Source: CAIYZT01 sp031385445 (lineage in GTDB: Bacteria; Pseudomonadota; Alphaproteobacteria; Rhodobacterales; Rhodobacteraceae). From it: a stretch of 64,000 nt of DNA. A program made the translations under genes and the position numbers. Shown here one piece after another: positions 54,000-62,831 of this stretch (position 1 is its first letter; each line of letters begins with the position of its first letter). The stretch is taken from assembly GCA_031385445.1 (NCBI GenBank), contig JANNBM010000021.1, forward strand, positions 1-64,000, in the 5' to 3' direction. The notes below the pieces were generated by a model. That model saw only the letters and a program-made list of their open reading frames with translations. It had not been told where the DNA came from and ran no database searches.

Positions 54000-54938
54000 A
54001 TGTATCGATTTTTCATGATCCTTGTTTTGGCGCTTTTGCTCGCCGCTGCGGCCACCTTCTGGCGGGCGAGTGCGCGCGGCGCCGCCGCGCTGCGTGATTT
54101 CCCCCCGACCGGCAGTTTCATCACAGTGGCTGGCACGCGGCTGCACTATCGCCAAAGCGGCAGCGGCCCGGATCTGGTGCTGATCCACGGCTCTTCGGGC
54201 AATATCCGGGATTTCGACTTTGGCCTTTTCGAAGCCCTCACTGCCCATTACCGGGTCACGGCGTTTGACCGGCCGGGCCTCGGCCATTCGGATCCGATCA
54301 GCGATCCGTCCATCGCCGCGCAGGTGCATCTGATCAAGGCGGCGGCGGCGGAACTGGGCCTGACGCGGCCCTTAGTGGTGGGGCAAAGCTATGGCGGGGC
54401 GCTTGCGCTTGAATGGGCGCTGGAAGGCGGGCCTTCGGCGCTGGTGCTGATCTCCGCGCCGTCCTTGCCGTGGCCGGGCGCGCTCGATCCTTGGTATCGG
54501 CTGACCAACACTTGGATCGGCGGCATGATTGCGCCATGGGTCGCGGCGGCTTTTGTGCCGCAATCCTATGTCGACGGCGCGCTGACCCCGATCTTCGCGC
54601 CGAATCCGGTTCCGCCGGACTATGCGGCAGACATCGGCAGCGCGCTGACCATTCGTGCGGCCTCGCTTGCCGCAAATGCGGCGCAGATCAATCTGTTACG
54701 CGAACAGCTTGTCGTCATGGAGCCACTTTATCCCGGCCTGACCCTGCCGATCGAGTTGATCCACGGCGACGCAGATACCACTGTGCCGCTGGCCATTCAT
54801 TCTGCCCCGCTGTCAAAGCTGTTGCCAAACGCCCATCTGACCGTGCTTGCGGGCGTCGGCCATATGCCGCATCACGCCGCCCTGCCCCAGGTTCTGATCG
54901 CAATTGACGCCGCCGCCGAACGCGCCGGATTGCGCTGA
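54000..54938 (+). CDS. membrane-anchored alpha/beta hydrolase
   Basis: A 312-residue hydrolase with an N-terminal membrane anchor or uncleaved signal (ILVLALLLAAAATFW, residues 7-21). The catalytic core shows LVLIHGSSGNIRDFDFG, the nucleophile GQSYGGALALEWA (Ser130), HGDADTTVP and GVGHMPHHA. The active site would face the periplasm. Annotation beyond hydrolase is not justified. It follows metA with 28 bases between them. Confidence 0.85.
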   Translation: MYRFFMILVLALLLAAAATFWRASARGAAALRDFPPTGSFITVAGTRLHYRQSGSGPDLVLIHGSSGNIRDFDFGLFEALTAHYRVTAFDRPGLGHSDPISDPSIAAQVHLIKAAAAELGLTRPLVVGQSYGGALALEWALEGGPSALVLISAPSLPWPGALDPWYRLTNTWIGGMIAPWVAAAFVPQSYVDGALTPIFAPNPVPPDYAADIGSALTIRAASLAANAAQINLLREQLVVMEPLYPGLTLPIELIHGDADTTVPLAIHSAPLSKLLPNAHLTVLAGVGHMPHHAALPQVLIAIDAAAERAGLR

Positions 54939-54983
54939 TCCTGCCAATCGCCATACTAGGGCAAACTCTCGAAAGGATGACCC

Positions 54984-55853
54984 ATGGACCTGCCATTTGA
55001 CGGCGCCATCAGCCGCTATTTCAAAGAAGCCGCGCCCGCGCAGGTGCGCCGGGCAATCGAGGCGGCGGACAGCGATGATATCCTGACCAAATCCTACCCC
55101 TACCGTGAAGAGATTAAGACCAAGGTCTATAACGCCCAAATGGACGCGCTTCAGATTGAACTGAGCCGGATGCAGGCCGACTTGCGCAGCACAGGCAAGC
55201 GGCTAATTGTGGTGTTCGAGGGGCGCGATGCGGCGGGAAAAGGCGGCACAATCAGTGCCTTGCGTGCCAATCTTAATCCGCGCGCGGCCGCCGTCGCCGC
55301 CCTGCCCAAACCCAGCGAGCATGAAGCGGCGCAGTGGTATTTCCAGCGCTATGTCGACTGGTTTCCGGCCAAGGGCGAGCTGACGATTTACGACCGGTCC
55401 TGGTATAACCGCGCGATGATCGAACACGTTTTCGGCTTTTGCAAACCGCCCGAGCGTGAGAAATTCTTTCGCCAACTGCCGGAATTTGAAAAGATGATCG
55501 TGGATGAGGGGATCACCTTCGTCAAAATCTGGCTGGAAGTTGGGCAAGCGGAACAGCTCAAACGGTTCCTGGACCGCGAGAAGGATCCGCTGAAGCAATG
55601 GAAGCTGAGCCAGATCGACGTGGACGGGCTGTCCAAATGGGATGCGTATTGCGCGGCGATAGACGAGACGATGAAGGCCACCAATTTCAAGCACGCCCCT
55701 TGGACGGTGATCCTGTCGGACGACAAAAAGCGCGCACGGATCGCGGCGGTTCAAACCGTGCTTTTGGCGGTGGATTACACCGGGCGCGATCTGGAAGCCA
55801 TTGGAAAGGTTGACAGAAAAATCTGCGGCGGCCCGAAAATCCGGCCCAAATGA
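54984..55853 (+). CDS. ppk2: polyphosphate kinase 2 family protein
   Basis: A 289-residue PPK2-type kinase that transfers phosphate between polyphosphate and nucleotides. Walker A FEGRDAAGKGGTI lies at residues 78-90, the DRSWYNRAMIEHVFGFC motif (Walker B) follows, and the lid contains DPLKQWKLSQIDVDG. FEGRDAAGKGG plus DRSWYNR is diagnostic of the family. Whether it favours GDP or ADP is not determined here. Its stop overlaps the TetR gene start as ATGA. Confidence 0.93.
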   Translation: MDLPFDGAISRYFKEAAPAQVRRAIEAADSDDILTKSYPYREEIKTKVYNAQMDALQIELSRMQADLRSTGKRLIVVFEGRDAAGKGGTISALRANLNPRAAAVAALPKPSEHEAAQWYFQRYVDWFPAKGELTIYDRSWYNRAMIEHVFGFCKPPEREKFFRQLPEFEKMIVDEGITFVKIWLEVGQAEQLKRFLDREKDPLKQWKLSQIDVDGLSKWDAYCAAIDETMKATNFKHAPWTVILSDDKKRARIAAVQTVLLAVDYTGRDLEAIGKVDRKICGGPKIRPK

Positions 55854-56461
55854 AGACCGGATACCATCACGGCAATCTGCGGCAGGCTTTGGTCGACGCC
55901 TCGCTGCTGCTTATCGCCGAACATGGCCCAACCGGGTTTACCCTGTCCGAGGCGGCCAAGGCGGCGGGCGTGACCCCGGCCGCCGTGTACCGCCATTTTG
56001 CCGGCCGTGATGATCTGATTGCCGAGGTTGCCCGGCAAGGCTTTGACATCTTCGCCGCCCTGATGGAATTTGCGTATAACACCGGAAAACCCTCCGCCCT
56101 TGCGGCGTTCGAGGCGACAGGGCGGGCTTACCTCGCCTTTGCGCGCCGGTATCCCGGCCATTATCAGGCGATGTTCGAAAGCGGGCTGAACCTGAACGCG
56201 CATCACGATCTGGCCATGGTATCTGGCAAGGCGCGGGCGGTGCTGGAGCGCGCAGCGGAGGGGTTAAGCCAGCATATGCCGCCCGCCAAACGCCCGCCGT
56301 CGACGATGTTTTCGGCCCATATCTGGGCAATGAGCCACGGTGTGGTGGAACTTTTCATGCGGGGTAGCGGCGCAAAATCGCCGTTTTCCCCCGAGGATTT
56401 GCTGGAGGCGGGCATCGGGATCTATCTGCGCGGACTTGGCCTGCTGCCGCCCGATCACTAG
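55850..56461 (+). CDS. TetR/AcrR family regulator (WHG-type C-terminus)
   Basis: A 203-residue repressor with the N-terminal HTH FTLSEAAKAAGVTPAAVYRHFAGRDDLI (about residues 25-52) typical of TetR proteins. The C-terminal half contains YLAFARRYPGHYQAMFESG, resembling the WHG subgroup. It overlaps ppk2 by 4 bases and is co-translated with it, so ppk2 is a candidate target. No operator was identified. Confidence 0.9.
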   Translation: MKTGYHHGNLRQALVDASLLLIAEHGPTGFTLSEAAKAAGVTPAAVYRHFAGRDDLIAEVARQGFDIFAALMEFAYNTGKPSALAAFEATGRAYLAFARRYPGHYQAMFESGLNLNAHHDLAMVSGKARAVLERAAEGLSQHMPPAKRPPSTMFSAHIWAMSHGVVELFMRGSGAKSPFSPEDLLEAGIGIYLRGLGLLPPDH

Positions 56462-56464
56462 CGC

Positions 56465-57481
56465 CTAAAACCAACCCTTGTCCTGATCCGCCCACAAAAA
56501 CCCCTTGCGGTGCAGCCGTTCAAGCACGCGCGGCAAGGACCAATTGGCATCTTCGACGCACATCTGGCGCAGATACCAAACCAGAAACTTTTCATGCGGC
56601 CATTTGCGGTCCATCGCCTCGGACATGGCCACGGCCACTTTGCCCGGATCGGTGGCCGTGATGGCGTTTTGCCAAAAATCGGTCTGCCCGCCCAGAACAA
56701 CCGGTTTTTTGTGCAGGAACGCTTCGAACCCGACGGCGGAGGTCAGCGTCAGCGCGCAAGCGGCGGCGGCCAGAAGATCGTGGATCGAGGCCTGCGTCAC
56801 CTCAACCCCCCGCTCGGGCGCGTGATAGGAGGTCAAGATGTCCAACTCTTCGCCGGTCTGCACCGGATGCGGTTTGATATAAAGCCGACGATTGCCCTTG
56901 GCCTCAATCGCCGCCTCGATCATTTGCGGCACGCTCATATGGTGCAAATGATGCCTCGGCGCTTTGAAGTCCTGCGCGAAAAAGCACAACGAGCCCTGTT
57001 CCAAAACCATACCGAGCGGCGCTTGTTCAAACTTTGATTTGTTCGCCTCGGCAAAGCGGGCGAAAAGAAGGGCATGGAATTCACGCGCATAATCACCGGC
57101 CATGGGACGCGGATCAAACCGGTTCACCCGCATCAAGGAATTGTTGCGGGTGCCAATTTCATCAAAAAACCAAAACCCGTGCAGATAGGACGGCACACAG
57201 TGAAAGGCATTGCGCCCATAGGCCGGACGGTCATCCATGAAAATATGGCTGTGGCCACCGTGCTCGATCGCCATATCCTGCGTTGTGGGCGAATAGGTGA
57301 TGATTTCAACATCAACGCCCCGAAAGCGCGCATGATCTGACAGCGCGTTCATCAGCTTGAAATGCCCGGCTTGCAAAGCCTCTGACAGCCTGTCGCGCGC
57401 ATGGAAAAAGAGTGTCGGCGGCAGGCTGTTCAGCTTGGCCCGCGTCAACCAAGCGGTGGAGCGGGTCGCCTTGAAGCTCAC
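56465..57481 (-). CDS. capsule polysaccharide synthesis protein-like (KpsS/KpsC type)
   Basis: A 338-residue cytosolic protein resembling the capsule Kdo-transferase (KpsS/KpsC) fold. The C-terminal part has YIKPHPVQTGEEL and, further on, LTLTSAVGFEAFLHKKPVVLGG, matching the pattern of HP..., S...GFEA...KPV seen in that family. No transmembrane helix. A GTG overlapping the stop of the transporter ATPase (GTGA) is the preferred start; an upstream ATG would add ten residues inside that gene. No other capsule gene is nearby. The reaction is not assigned. Confidence 0.55.
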   Translation of the reverse strand: MSFKATRSTAWLTRAKLNSLPPTLFFHARDRLSEALQAGHFKLMNALSDHARFRGVDVEIITYSPTTQDMAIEHGGHSHIFMDDRPAYGRNAFHCVPSYLHGFWFFDEIGTRNNSLMRVNRFDPRPMAGDYAREFHALLFARFAEANKSKFEQAPLGMVLEQGSLCFFAQDFKAPRHHLHHMSVPQMIEAAIEAKGNRRLYIKPHPVQTGEELDILTSYHAPERGVEVTQASIHDLLAAAACALTLTSAVGFEAFLHKKPVVLGGQTDFWQNAITATDPGKVAVAMSEAMDRKWPHEKFLVWYLRQMCVEDANWSLPRVLERLHRKGFLWADQDKGWF

Positions 57482-58581
57482 CGGAACAAGACCAGCGCTT
57501 CGGCGCTCCATGCCACACGGGCGCGTGCGCCAATATCCAGCACCGGGCGGCCCGGCACGTTGCGCATCGACAGGCGCATCGCCACCGGCGCGCCATCAAG
57601 CCGGATGTCGTAATAGGTCATATCGCCGTAATAGACCACCTCTTCGACCGTCGCCTGCGCCTCGCGCGCGACGGGCTTTTGGTCGTCAAACAGGATGGTC
57701 AGCGTTTCGGGGCGAAAGCCCACCGCCGTCGGCTCGTCGCCCTTTTTGCCCGCAGACTGGTCCGGCTTTACGCTGAAACGGCCAAAACCGGGGGCTTCAA
57801 GTTCGATCATATCGGCGGTTTCCGACAGGATTTGCGCCGGCAAAAAGTTCATCGTGCCGATGAAATTGGCGACGCGGCGGCTGGCGGGCTTGCGGTAAAG
57901 GGTTTCGGGATCGTCCAACTGCGCAATCTCGCCATCAAACATCACCGCGATGCGGTCCGACATCACCAGCGCCTCTTCTTGGTCATGGGTGACCAGAATG
58001 AAGGTGATGCCAACCTGTCGCTGAAGCCGGATCAATTCCACCTGCATCTGCTCGCGCATTTTCTTATCAAGCGCGCTCAGCGGCTCGTCCAGCAGCAGAA
58101 CCTTCGGCTTCAGGATCAGCGCCCGCGCAAGCGCCACGCGCTGCCGCTGACCGCCCGACAGCGCATGCGCCGCCCGGTTGCCAAAGCCCTTCAGCCCAAC
58201 CATATCAAGCGCCTCAACCACCGCTTTGGCTTTGTCCTCTTTCGATCTGGGATCCTTGCGCAGACCAAAGCCGACGTTTTCAGCGACGGTCAGATGCGGG
58301 AAAATCGCATAGGACTGGAACACCATATTGGTTGGCCGCTGGTTGGCGGGCACATCCGCCATATTGCGCCCGTCAATCATCACCGCGCCCGAAGAGATGC
58401 CCTCGAACCCGGCAATGGTGCGCAGCAAAGTCGTCTTGCCGCAGCCAGAGGGGCCAAGCAGCGAGAAGAATTCCCCCGCCCGAATCGTCGCCGTAATCCC
58501 GCGCAGGGCGTGATAATCGCCATAGTGTTTCTGCACATCCTTGAATTCAATCATGTCAGGTCTGCCAGTTTGAACGGTCAC
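57478..58581 (-). CDS. PotA-like ABC transporter ATP-binding protein
   Basis: A 367-residue importer ATPase. Walker A LLGPSGCGKTT (residues 41-51), signature ALSGGQRQRVALARAL, DEPLSALDKKMREQ and a C-terminal regulatory TOBE-like domain (MNFLPAQI, VGFRPETL, RNVPGRPV). This layout is the spermidine/putrescine (PotA), and more broadly MalK-like, type. The start is GTG overlapping the permease stop. Both permeases are encoded upstream; a periplasmic binding protein is not. Confidence 0.92.
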   Translation of the reverse strand: MTVQTGRPDMIEFKDVQKHYGDYHALRGITATIRAGEFFSLLGPSGCGKTTLLRTIAGFEGISSGAVMIDGRNMADVPANQRPTNMVFQSYAIFPHLTVAENVGFGLRKDPRSKEDKAKAVVEALDMVGLKGFGNRAAHALSGGQRQRVALARALILKPKVLLLDEPLSALDKKMREQMQVELIRLQRQVGITFILVTHDQEEALVMSDRIAVMFDGEIAQLDDPETLYRKPASRRVANFIGTMNFLPAQILSETADMIELEAPGFGRFSVKPDQSAGKKGDEPTAVGFRPETLTILFDDQKPVAREAQATVEEVVYYGDMTYYDIRLDGAPVAMRLSMRNVPGRPVLDIGARARVAWSAEALVLFR

Positions 58582-59387
58582 AGAAAGCCTCCGGTATCAC
58601 TTCCACCCGATTTCGCGATGCCGCGACGGCGGAAGTATTCTGCAATGGAAAGAAGCGTGATGGACAAAAGCACAAGGATCGTCCCAAGCGCCATAATAAC
58701 GGGTACAGATTTCGGGAACCGGAACTGCGAGAAGATATAGACCGGCAAGGTGGTGTCCGTACCCGCCAGAAAGAACGCCATGATGAATTCATCCAGCGAG
58801 ATCGTGAAGGTGATCAGCAAGGACGAGATGATGCCCGGCATGACCAGCGGCAGGATCACCAGCCAGAAGGTCGTGATCGCGTTTTCGCCCAGATCATAGC
58901 TGGCTTCCTCCAGAGATTTGTCGAGCGACTGGAAGGCGGCAGACAGGATTGCGATGGAAAACGGTGTGCAAACAAGGACGTGGCCCAAGGTGACGGTGAA
59001 CAGGCTCAGCGGGATGCCGATGCCCAGAAGCAGCACCAAAAGCGCCACGGCAAGGATGATTTCGGGCAAAACCAGCGGCAGCATGATCATACCGATTATC
59101 CCGCCCTTGCCCGGAAACGCATAGCGGGTCGAGGCGCGGGCCGCGAAAACGCCCAAGGTCGTTGACAGGATCGAGGTGCTGACCCCGACGATCAAGGAGT
59201 TCTGCGCCGCAACCCAAAGCTGCGGCTCGACCCAGAGAATTTCGAACCATTTTGTGGTGAAACCGGACAGCGGAAAGGCGATGATGGCGGCATTGTTGAA
59301 GGCAAAGATCGGTAAAAGCACGATGGGTGCATACAAAAACAGAAGATAAACAAAGGCATAGATTTTGAACCCGCCACCCTTCATCAT
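58578..59387 (-). CDS. PotC-like ABC transporter permease
   Basis: A 269-residue permease with six membrane helices and the EAA loop LEEASYDLGENAITTFWLVI that contacts the ATPase. FALGVSTS-like N-terminal elements and LPLVMPGIISSLLITFTISLDEF are characteristic of the PotC group. Its start is ATG overlapping the stop of the other permease. No substrate can be read from it; polyamines are the family default. Confidence 0.9.
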   Translation of the reverse strand: MMKGGGFKIYAFVYLLFLYAPIVLLPIFAFNNAAIIAFPLSGFTTKWFEILWVEPQLWVAAQNSLIVGVSTSILSTTLGVFAARASTRYAFPGKGGIIGMIMLPLVLPEIILAVALLVLLLGIGIPLSLFTVTLGHVLVCTPFSIAILSAAFQSLDKSLEEASYDLGENAITTFWLVILPLVMPGIISSLLITFTISLDEFIMAFFLAGTDTTLPVYIFSQFRFPKSVPVIMALGTILVLLSITLLSIAEYFRRRGIAKSGGSDTGGFL

Positions 59388-60442
59388 TTTGCCTCCCTTG
59401 CGCGCAGCCAGATCAGCATCGCGATATGGCCGATGGCCACGGACAGAACCACGGCGAAAAACGCCCCGTTCAGAACGCGCCCGGCAAGAATGCAGGCGCC
59501 AAAGCTGGTGACAACCGCAAGCGCCGCAATCGCCACCGATGTGCCCGCATTGGAGCCGCCGATCAGCCTTGTATAGACCCGCCGGAACAGCTTTGACTGC
59601 GCGAACCCGACGATCAAAGCGATGCCAACCATCGCCATGGCCGAAACGGCCGTAGCCGAACCCATCGGGTAGTTGTCAAGCTTAAGGTATTGAAGCTGCA
59701 CCAGATTGGCCACCATCTTTCCCTCTGGCCCGCCGAGCAGCGTTGGCGTCACATAGTCGCCAATCGTCGGGATAAACACGATCATGATCGCCGAGATTAT
59801 CCCCGGCATTGCCAGCGGCAGGGTCACACGCAGAAACGTCATGAACGGCGTCTCGCCCAGATCGCGGCCCGCTTCCAGCAAGGAGCGGTCGATCTTTTCC
59901 AACGCCACAAAGATCGGCAGGATCGCGAAGGGCGCATAGGCATGGGCGAGTGTGATGACCACGGAATTGGCGTTGTAAAGGATCGCGGTCAGCGGCTCGG
60001 TGATGATGCCAAGGCTCATCAGCGTTGAGTTGATCACCCCGTTGTAGCCCAAAATCACCAGCCACAGGAACACGCGGATCAGATAGCTGGTCCAGAACGG
60101 GATGGTGATCAGAAACAGCCAGATCGACTTTCGTGACGGTTCGACAAAAAACGAAACATAGTAAGCCATTGGAAACGCGGCCAGAACCGTCGCCGCCGTC
60201 ACCGCCATCGACACGCCAAGTGACCGGATCATCACCTTTTCGAACACCGGGCTCGTCCAGGTTTCCACGTAATTGGCAAAGGTCGGGATTCGTTCGATCA
60301 CCAGATAGCCATCGGTGAGAAAGCTGTAGACAAAGATCAGGAACAGCGGCACCGCCAGCATCAAAAGGGCATAGATCGCGGTCGGACTGATCATTTTCAG
60401 CCCGTTGACAGCCTCCGCGTCAAGGTAACGGCTTCGCGCCAT
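59384..60442 (-). CDS. PotB-like ABC transporter permease
   Basis: A 352-residue permease, first gene of the transporter unit. It has the EAA loop LLEAGRDLGETPFMTFLRVT and LPLAMPGIISAIMIVFIPTIGDYVTP, typical of PotB, and a longer C-terminal region with two more hydrophobic segments (GTSVAIAALAVVTSFGACIL and GAFFAVVLSVAIGHIAMLIW) that are unusual in PotB. AAAGGGGGAAG precedes the ATG. The 190 bases upstream contain no binding-protein gene. Confidence 0.9.
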   Translation of the reverse strand: MARSRYLDAEAVNGLKMISPTAIYALLMLAVPLFLIFVYSFLTDGYLVIERIPTFANYVETWTSPVFEKVMIRSLGVSMAVTAATVLAAFPMAYYVSFFVEPSRKSIWLFLITIPFWTSYLIRVFLWLVILGYNGVINSTLMSLGIITEPLTAILYNANSVVITLAHAYAPFAILPIFVALEKIDRSLLEAGRDLGETPFMTFLRVTLPLAMPGIISAIMIVFIPTIGDYVTPTLLGGPEGKMVANLVQLQYLKLDNYPMGSATAVSAMAMVGIALIVGFAQSKLFRRVYTRLIGGSNAGTSVAIAALAVVTSFGACILAGRVLNGAFFAVVLSVAIGHIAMLIWLRAREAK

Positions 60443-60550
60443 GGTCTTCCCCCTTTGGACACGTTGGTCCCGAAAGCAGTCGGCTGACTTTTGATCAAAT
60501 TAGGCGCAAAGCCCCCACTCTGGCAAGCCACATTATGGAAGGCACGGTGC

Positions 60551-60579
60551 AAAAAGGCAAAGCCTGCGCGCTTTGCCTT
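60551..60579 (-). terminator. intrinsic terminator of the 86-residue protein gene
   Basis: Perfect 10-bp stem AAGGCAAAGC/GCTTTGCCTT with a 6-base loop; on the minus strand it runs into TTTTT. It lies 51 bases after that gene's stop. Confidence 0.85.
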
Positions 60580-60629
60580 CCAGCTGTGATGCCGGTTTTG
60601 CCAATCCTTTGGGCAATTTCCCCGAAATT

Positions 60630-60890
60630 TCAGATCAGCGCGACCGCAATCGCCCGTTTTTTCAGCTCGTCCATCAAAGTCGGGATCAGTTTTTCATGCC
60701 CCGCCGACACGGACAAAGCCAAAGCCTCGTCCAGCCGCAGATCGCCGTTGCCTTCAAATTCAGCGCGCCAGACGATCCTTGTGGTTTGGCAGTCGTCATA
60801 GACGATTTCCGTGCGACCAAGGCGGTCCAGCCGCCAGCCCAGAAATTCAGGCGTCTTGCCCGTTGCGTGAAAGCAGTGTTCTTGTCCCAT
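60630..60890 (-). CDS. small protein of unknown function
   Basis: An 86-residue acidic protein starting MGQEHCFHATGKTPEFLGWR, with two cysteines and two Trp in the first half and a helical, Lys-rich C-terminus (HEKLIPTLMDELKKRAIAVA). No membrane helix. AGAGG lies seven bases before the ATG and a clear terminator follows, so this looks like a monocistronic gene. No family recognised. Confidence 0.65.
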   Translation of the reverse strand: MGQEHCFHATGKTPEFLGWRLDRLGRTEIVYDDCQTTRIVWRAEFEGNGDLRLDEALALSVSAGHEKLIPTLMDELKKRAIAVALI

Positions 60891-61009
60891 TTGTGGGCCT
60901 CTTGATTATTTCCTGTCGTTCAAAGTCTGATCGCGGCGCCTGGTTTGGTCAACGGATTCAAGGGCTTTTGCGATATGAGCCGCAGAACTGAGTCTCCGCG
61001 GCCACAGTG

Positions 61010-62428
61010 TCAGACCGCCATATCCGACGGGGGCCGCGCCAAAAGCGCCGCAAGCTTTGCCATCGCGCCGTCGAATTCGTCCAAGGTATTGTCCCCCGCC
61101 ATGGCCAGACGCACCGCATTTGGTGCGCGCCCATGCACCAGCGCATATTGGTCCGCCGAGCGGATCAGCACGCCCGCCTCTTCGGAGGCCCGGGTAAAGG
61201 ACGAGGCGCGCCAGCCAAGGGGCAGCCGCAGATAGGCAAAGGGAATCCCCGACCGCCACCGCAAATCAAACGCGCCCAGCCGATTGACGAACAGATGAAC
61301 ACGCAGATCAATCGCGCCTTGGACACGCTCGTAAATCTGTTCGGCCGCGCCCGATTGGAACAAATCCAGCATGAAAGAGGTCAAAGGGCCCGGCAGCGCG
61401 AAAAAGCTGTGCTGCACGGCGAGCCTTCCAATCGGACCAAGCCCGGTGGGGCAGATCACATAGCCGAACCGAAGCGCGGCCGAGATGGACTTTGACATGC
61501 TGCCGACGAACCAAACCCGCTCGGGCGCAAGGGCGTGCAGCGTCGGAAGATCGTTCTGCCGCGGCACATAGCAATTGTCCTCGATGATCTGCAAGTGATA
61601 GCGCCGGGCGATGGCAACGATCTTTTGCCTGCGCTCAAGCCCCATGCGCGCTGTCGTCGGGTTCTGTATCTCCGGTGTCAGGCAAAGGATTTGCGGGCCA
61701 TATTTGCGGCAAGCGGCCTCCAGCGCATCGGGCAAAACGCCCTCTTCGTCCATTTCCAGCCCGACAACTTCGGCGCGGGCAAGACGGGCGGCATAGCGAA
61801 AACCGGGATAGGCCAGGTCTTCGGTCAAAATCACCGGACGGTCGCCGCGCAGGCAACAGTTCATGATCAAGGTCAGGCTGTTCTGTCCGCCAAGCGTCAG
61901 CATCACATCGTCGGCGTCGTGGCTGCCCAAAATGCGGGGGCCAAGCCAGCGCACAATCGCTTCGCGCAGGGGCGCTTCGGCGGCTTGCGAGGAGTAATCG
62001 AGCCATGTGCGGTCCACCGACAGCGATTGGCGTTGCAGGATTTGCGCAAAAATCTCGGGCTGGCCGACCTCTGGCAGTTGCGGAGATTGCAGATCAACCA
62101 CTCCCGGACCAGCGGTTGGCTTTGCCGGACGGCCGGAATATTGCGCCTGACGCGGATCAAGTTGCAGGCCAAGTTGCGGGCGGTCCGCGGCGACAAAGGT
62201 GCCGCGCCCGACGGTCGCCTGCAAAAGCCCCTCTTGCGTGGCAATCTGATAGGCGCGCGCCACAGTGCCCGGTGTCACCTTCAGGGAAAAGGCCAGATCG
62301 CGCACTGTTGGCAACTGCGCGCCCTTGGCCAATTCGCCCTTGCGGATCGCATCGCGCAGGGCGCGGGTCAGCGCCAAATACTTTGGCCCGGCTTCGGCGT
62401 TCAAGGCGGCAGACCATATTGTATCCAA
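61010..62428 (-). CDS. MocR/GntR-type PLP-dependent transcriptional regulator
   Basis: A 472-residue fusion of an N-terminal GntR winged helix (AIRKGELAKGAQLPTVRDLA and VTPGTVARAYQIATQEGLL, residues 29-70) to a fold-type I aminotransferase domain (about residues 110-460). The PLP lysine is in GSMSKSISAALRFGY (about K313) and IIEDNCYVPRQ holds the conserved Asp. The start is TTG with AGAGGA eight bases upstream; no ATG or GTG fits. It diverges from a DUF1127 gene; MocR proteins often regulate the divergent gene with an amine or amino-acid ligand. Confidence 0.88.
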   Translation of the reverse strand: MDTIWSAALNAEAGPKYLALTRALRDAIRKGELAKGAQLPTVRDLAFSLKVTPGTVARAYQIATQEGLLQATVGRGTFVAADRPQLGLQLDPRQAQYSGRPAKPTAGPGVVDLQSPQLPEVGQPEIFAQILQRQSLSVDRTWLDYSSQAAEAPLREAIVRWLGPRILGSHDADDVMLTLGGQNSLTLIMNCCLRGDRPVILTEDLAYPGFRYAARLARAEVVGLEMDEEGVLPDALEAACRKYGPQILCLTPEIQNPTTARMGLERRQKIVAIARRYHLQIIEDNCYVPRQNDLPTLHALAPERVWFVGSMSKSISAALRFGYVICPTGLGPIGRLAVQHSFFALPGPLTSFMLDLFQSGAAEQIYERVQGAIDLRVHLFVNRLGAFDLRWRSGIPFAYLRLPLGWRASSFTRASEEAGVLIRSADQYALVHGRAPNAVRLAMAGDNTLDEFDGAMAKLAALLARPPSDMAV

Positions 62429-62460
62429 GACAATGTTCCTCTGGCGATTCGGCGCGGGTT

Positions 62461-62508
62461 GATTGTATTGTTTGTTTACGCAAAAATCAAATATGTATCA
62501 ATACAATC
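62461..62508. repeat. perfect 10-bp inverted repeat between the MocR and DUF1127 genes
   Basis: GATTGTATTG (62461-62470) and CAATACAATC (62499-62508) with a 28-base spacer. TGTAT half-sites occur at 62464, 62494 and, in mocR itself, 62420; the first two are 30 bases apart, about three helical turns. Each arm contains a TACAAT -10-like hexamer, one per direction. It is a plausible MocR operator. Confidence 0.6.
62462..62490 (-). promoter_or_regulatory. predicted promoter of the MocR gene
   Basis: Minus-strand TTGATT and TACAAT separated by 17 bases; the -10 matches consensus in five of six positions and overlaps the left arm of the inverted repeat here. This would allow autoregulation by steric block. 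Confidence 0.55.
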
Positions 62509-62517
62509 GAGTCTCAA

Positions 62518-62742
62518 ATGCCGTCTTCCGTGCGCAATGCCCCGATCACCTTTCACGCCAATCAGCCCTTGCCGCCCCTGTCCCGCTTTGCGGTTCGTGC
62601 GGTGCTGGTTCTGGTCAAATGGGATTTGCGCCACCGGACCCGCCGCGATCTGTCGCGTTTGTCGCCACACCTGATGGACGATATCGGACTTGAGCTGCAG
62701 ATGGCCGAGATTGAAATCGAAAAGCCCTTCTGGCGCGGATAG
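62518..62742 (+). CDS. DUF1127 family protein
   Basis: A 74-residue basic protein with the DUF1127 core in the last 45 residues (KWDLRHRTRRDLSRLSPHLM followed by DDIGL). DUF1127 proteins are common in alphaproteobacteria and several affect small-RNA or phosphate/stress responses (family knowledge). The N-terminal 30 residues are an extension. The ribosome binding site is weak. It diverges from the MocR gene and ends in a strong terminator. Confidence 0.88.
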   Translation: MPSSVRNAPITFHANQPLPPLSRFAVRAVLVLVKWDLRHRTRRDLSRLSPHLMDDIGLELQMAEIEIEKPFWRG

Positions 62743-62777
62743 GCGCGGCCCGCGCATCCTGACACTTCCCCTGACTT

Positions 62778-62806
62778 GGGCCGGAGATGATCCGGCCCAT
62801 TTTTTT
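62778..62806 (+). terminator. intrinsic terminator of the DUF1127 gene
   Basis: Perfect 8-bp stem GGGCCGGA/TCCGGCCC, loop GATGA, followed by a T-run of seven. Confidence 0.9.
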
Positions 62807-62831
62807 GCCAGCAAGTGGGGGCCAAAATGCC

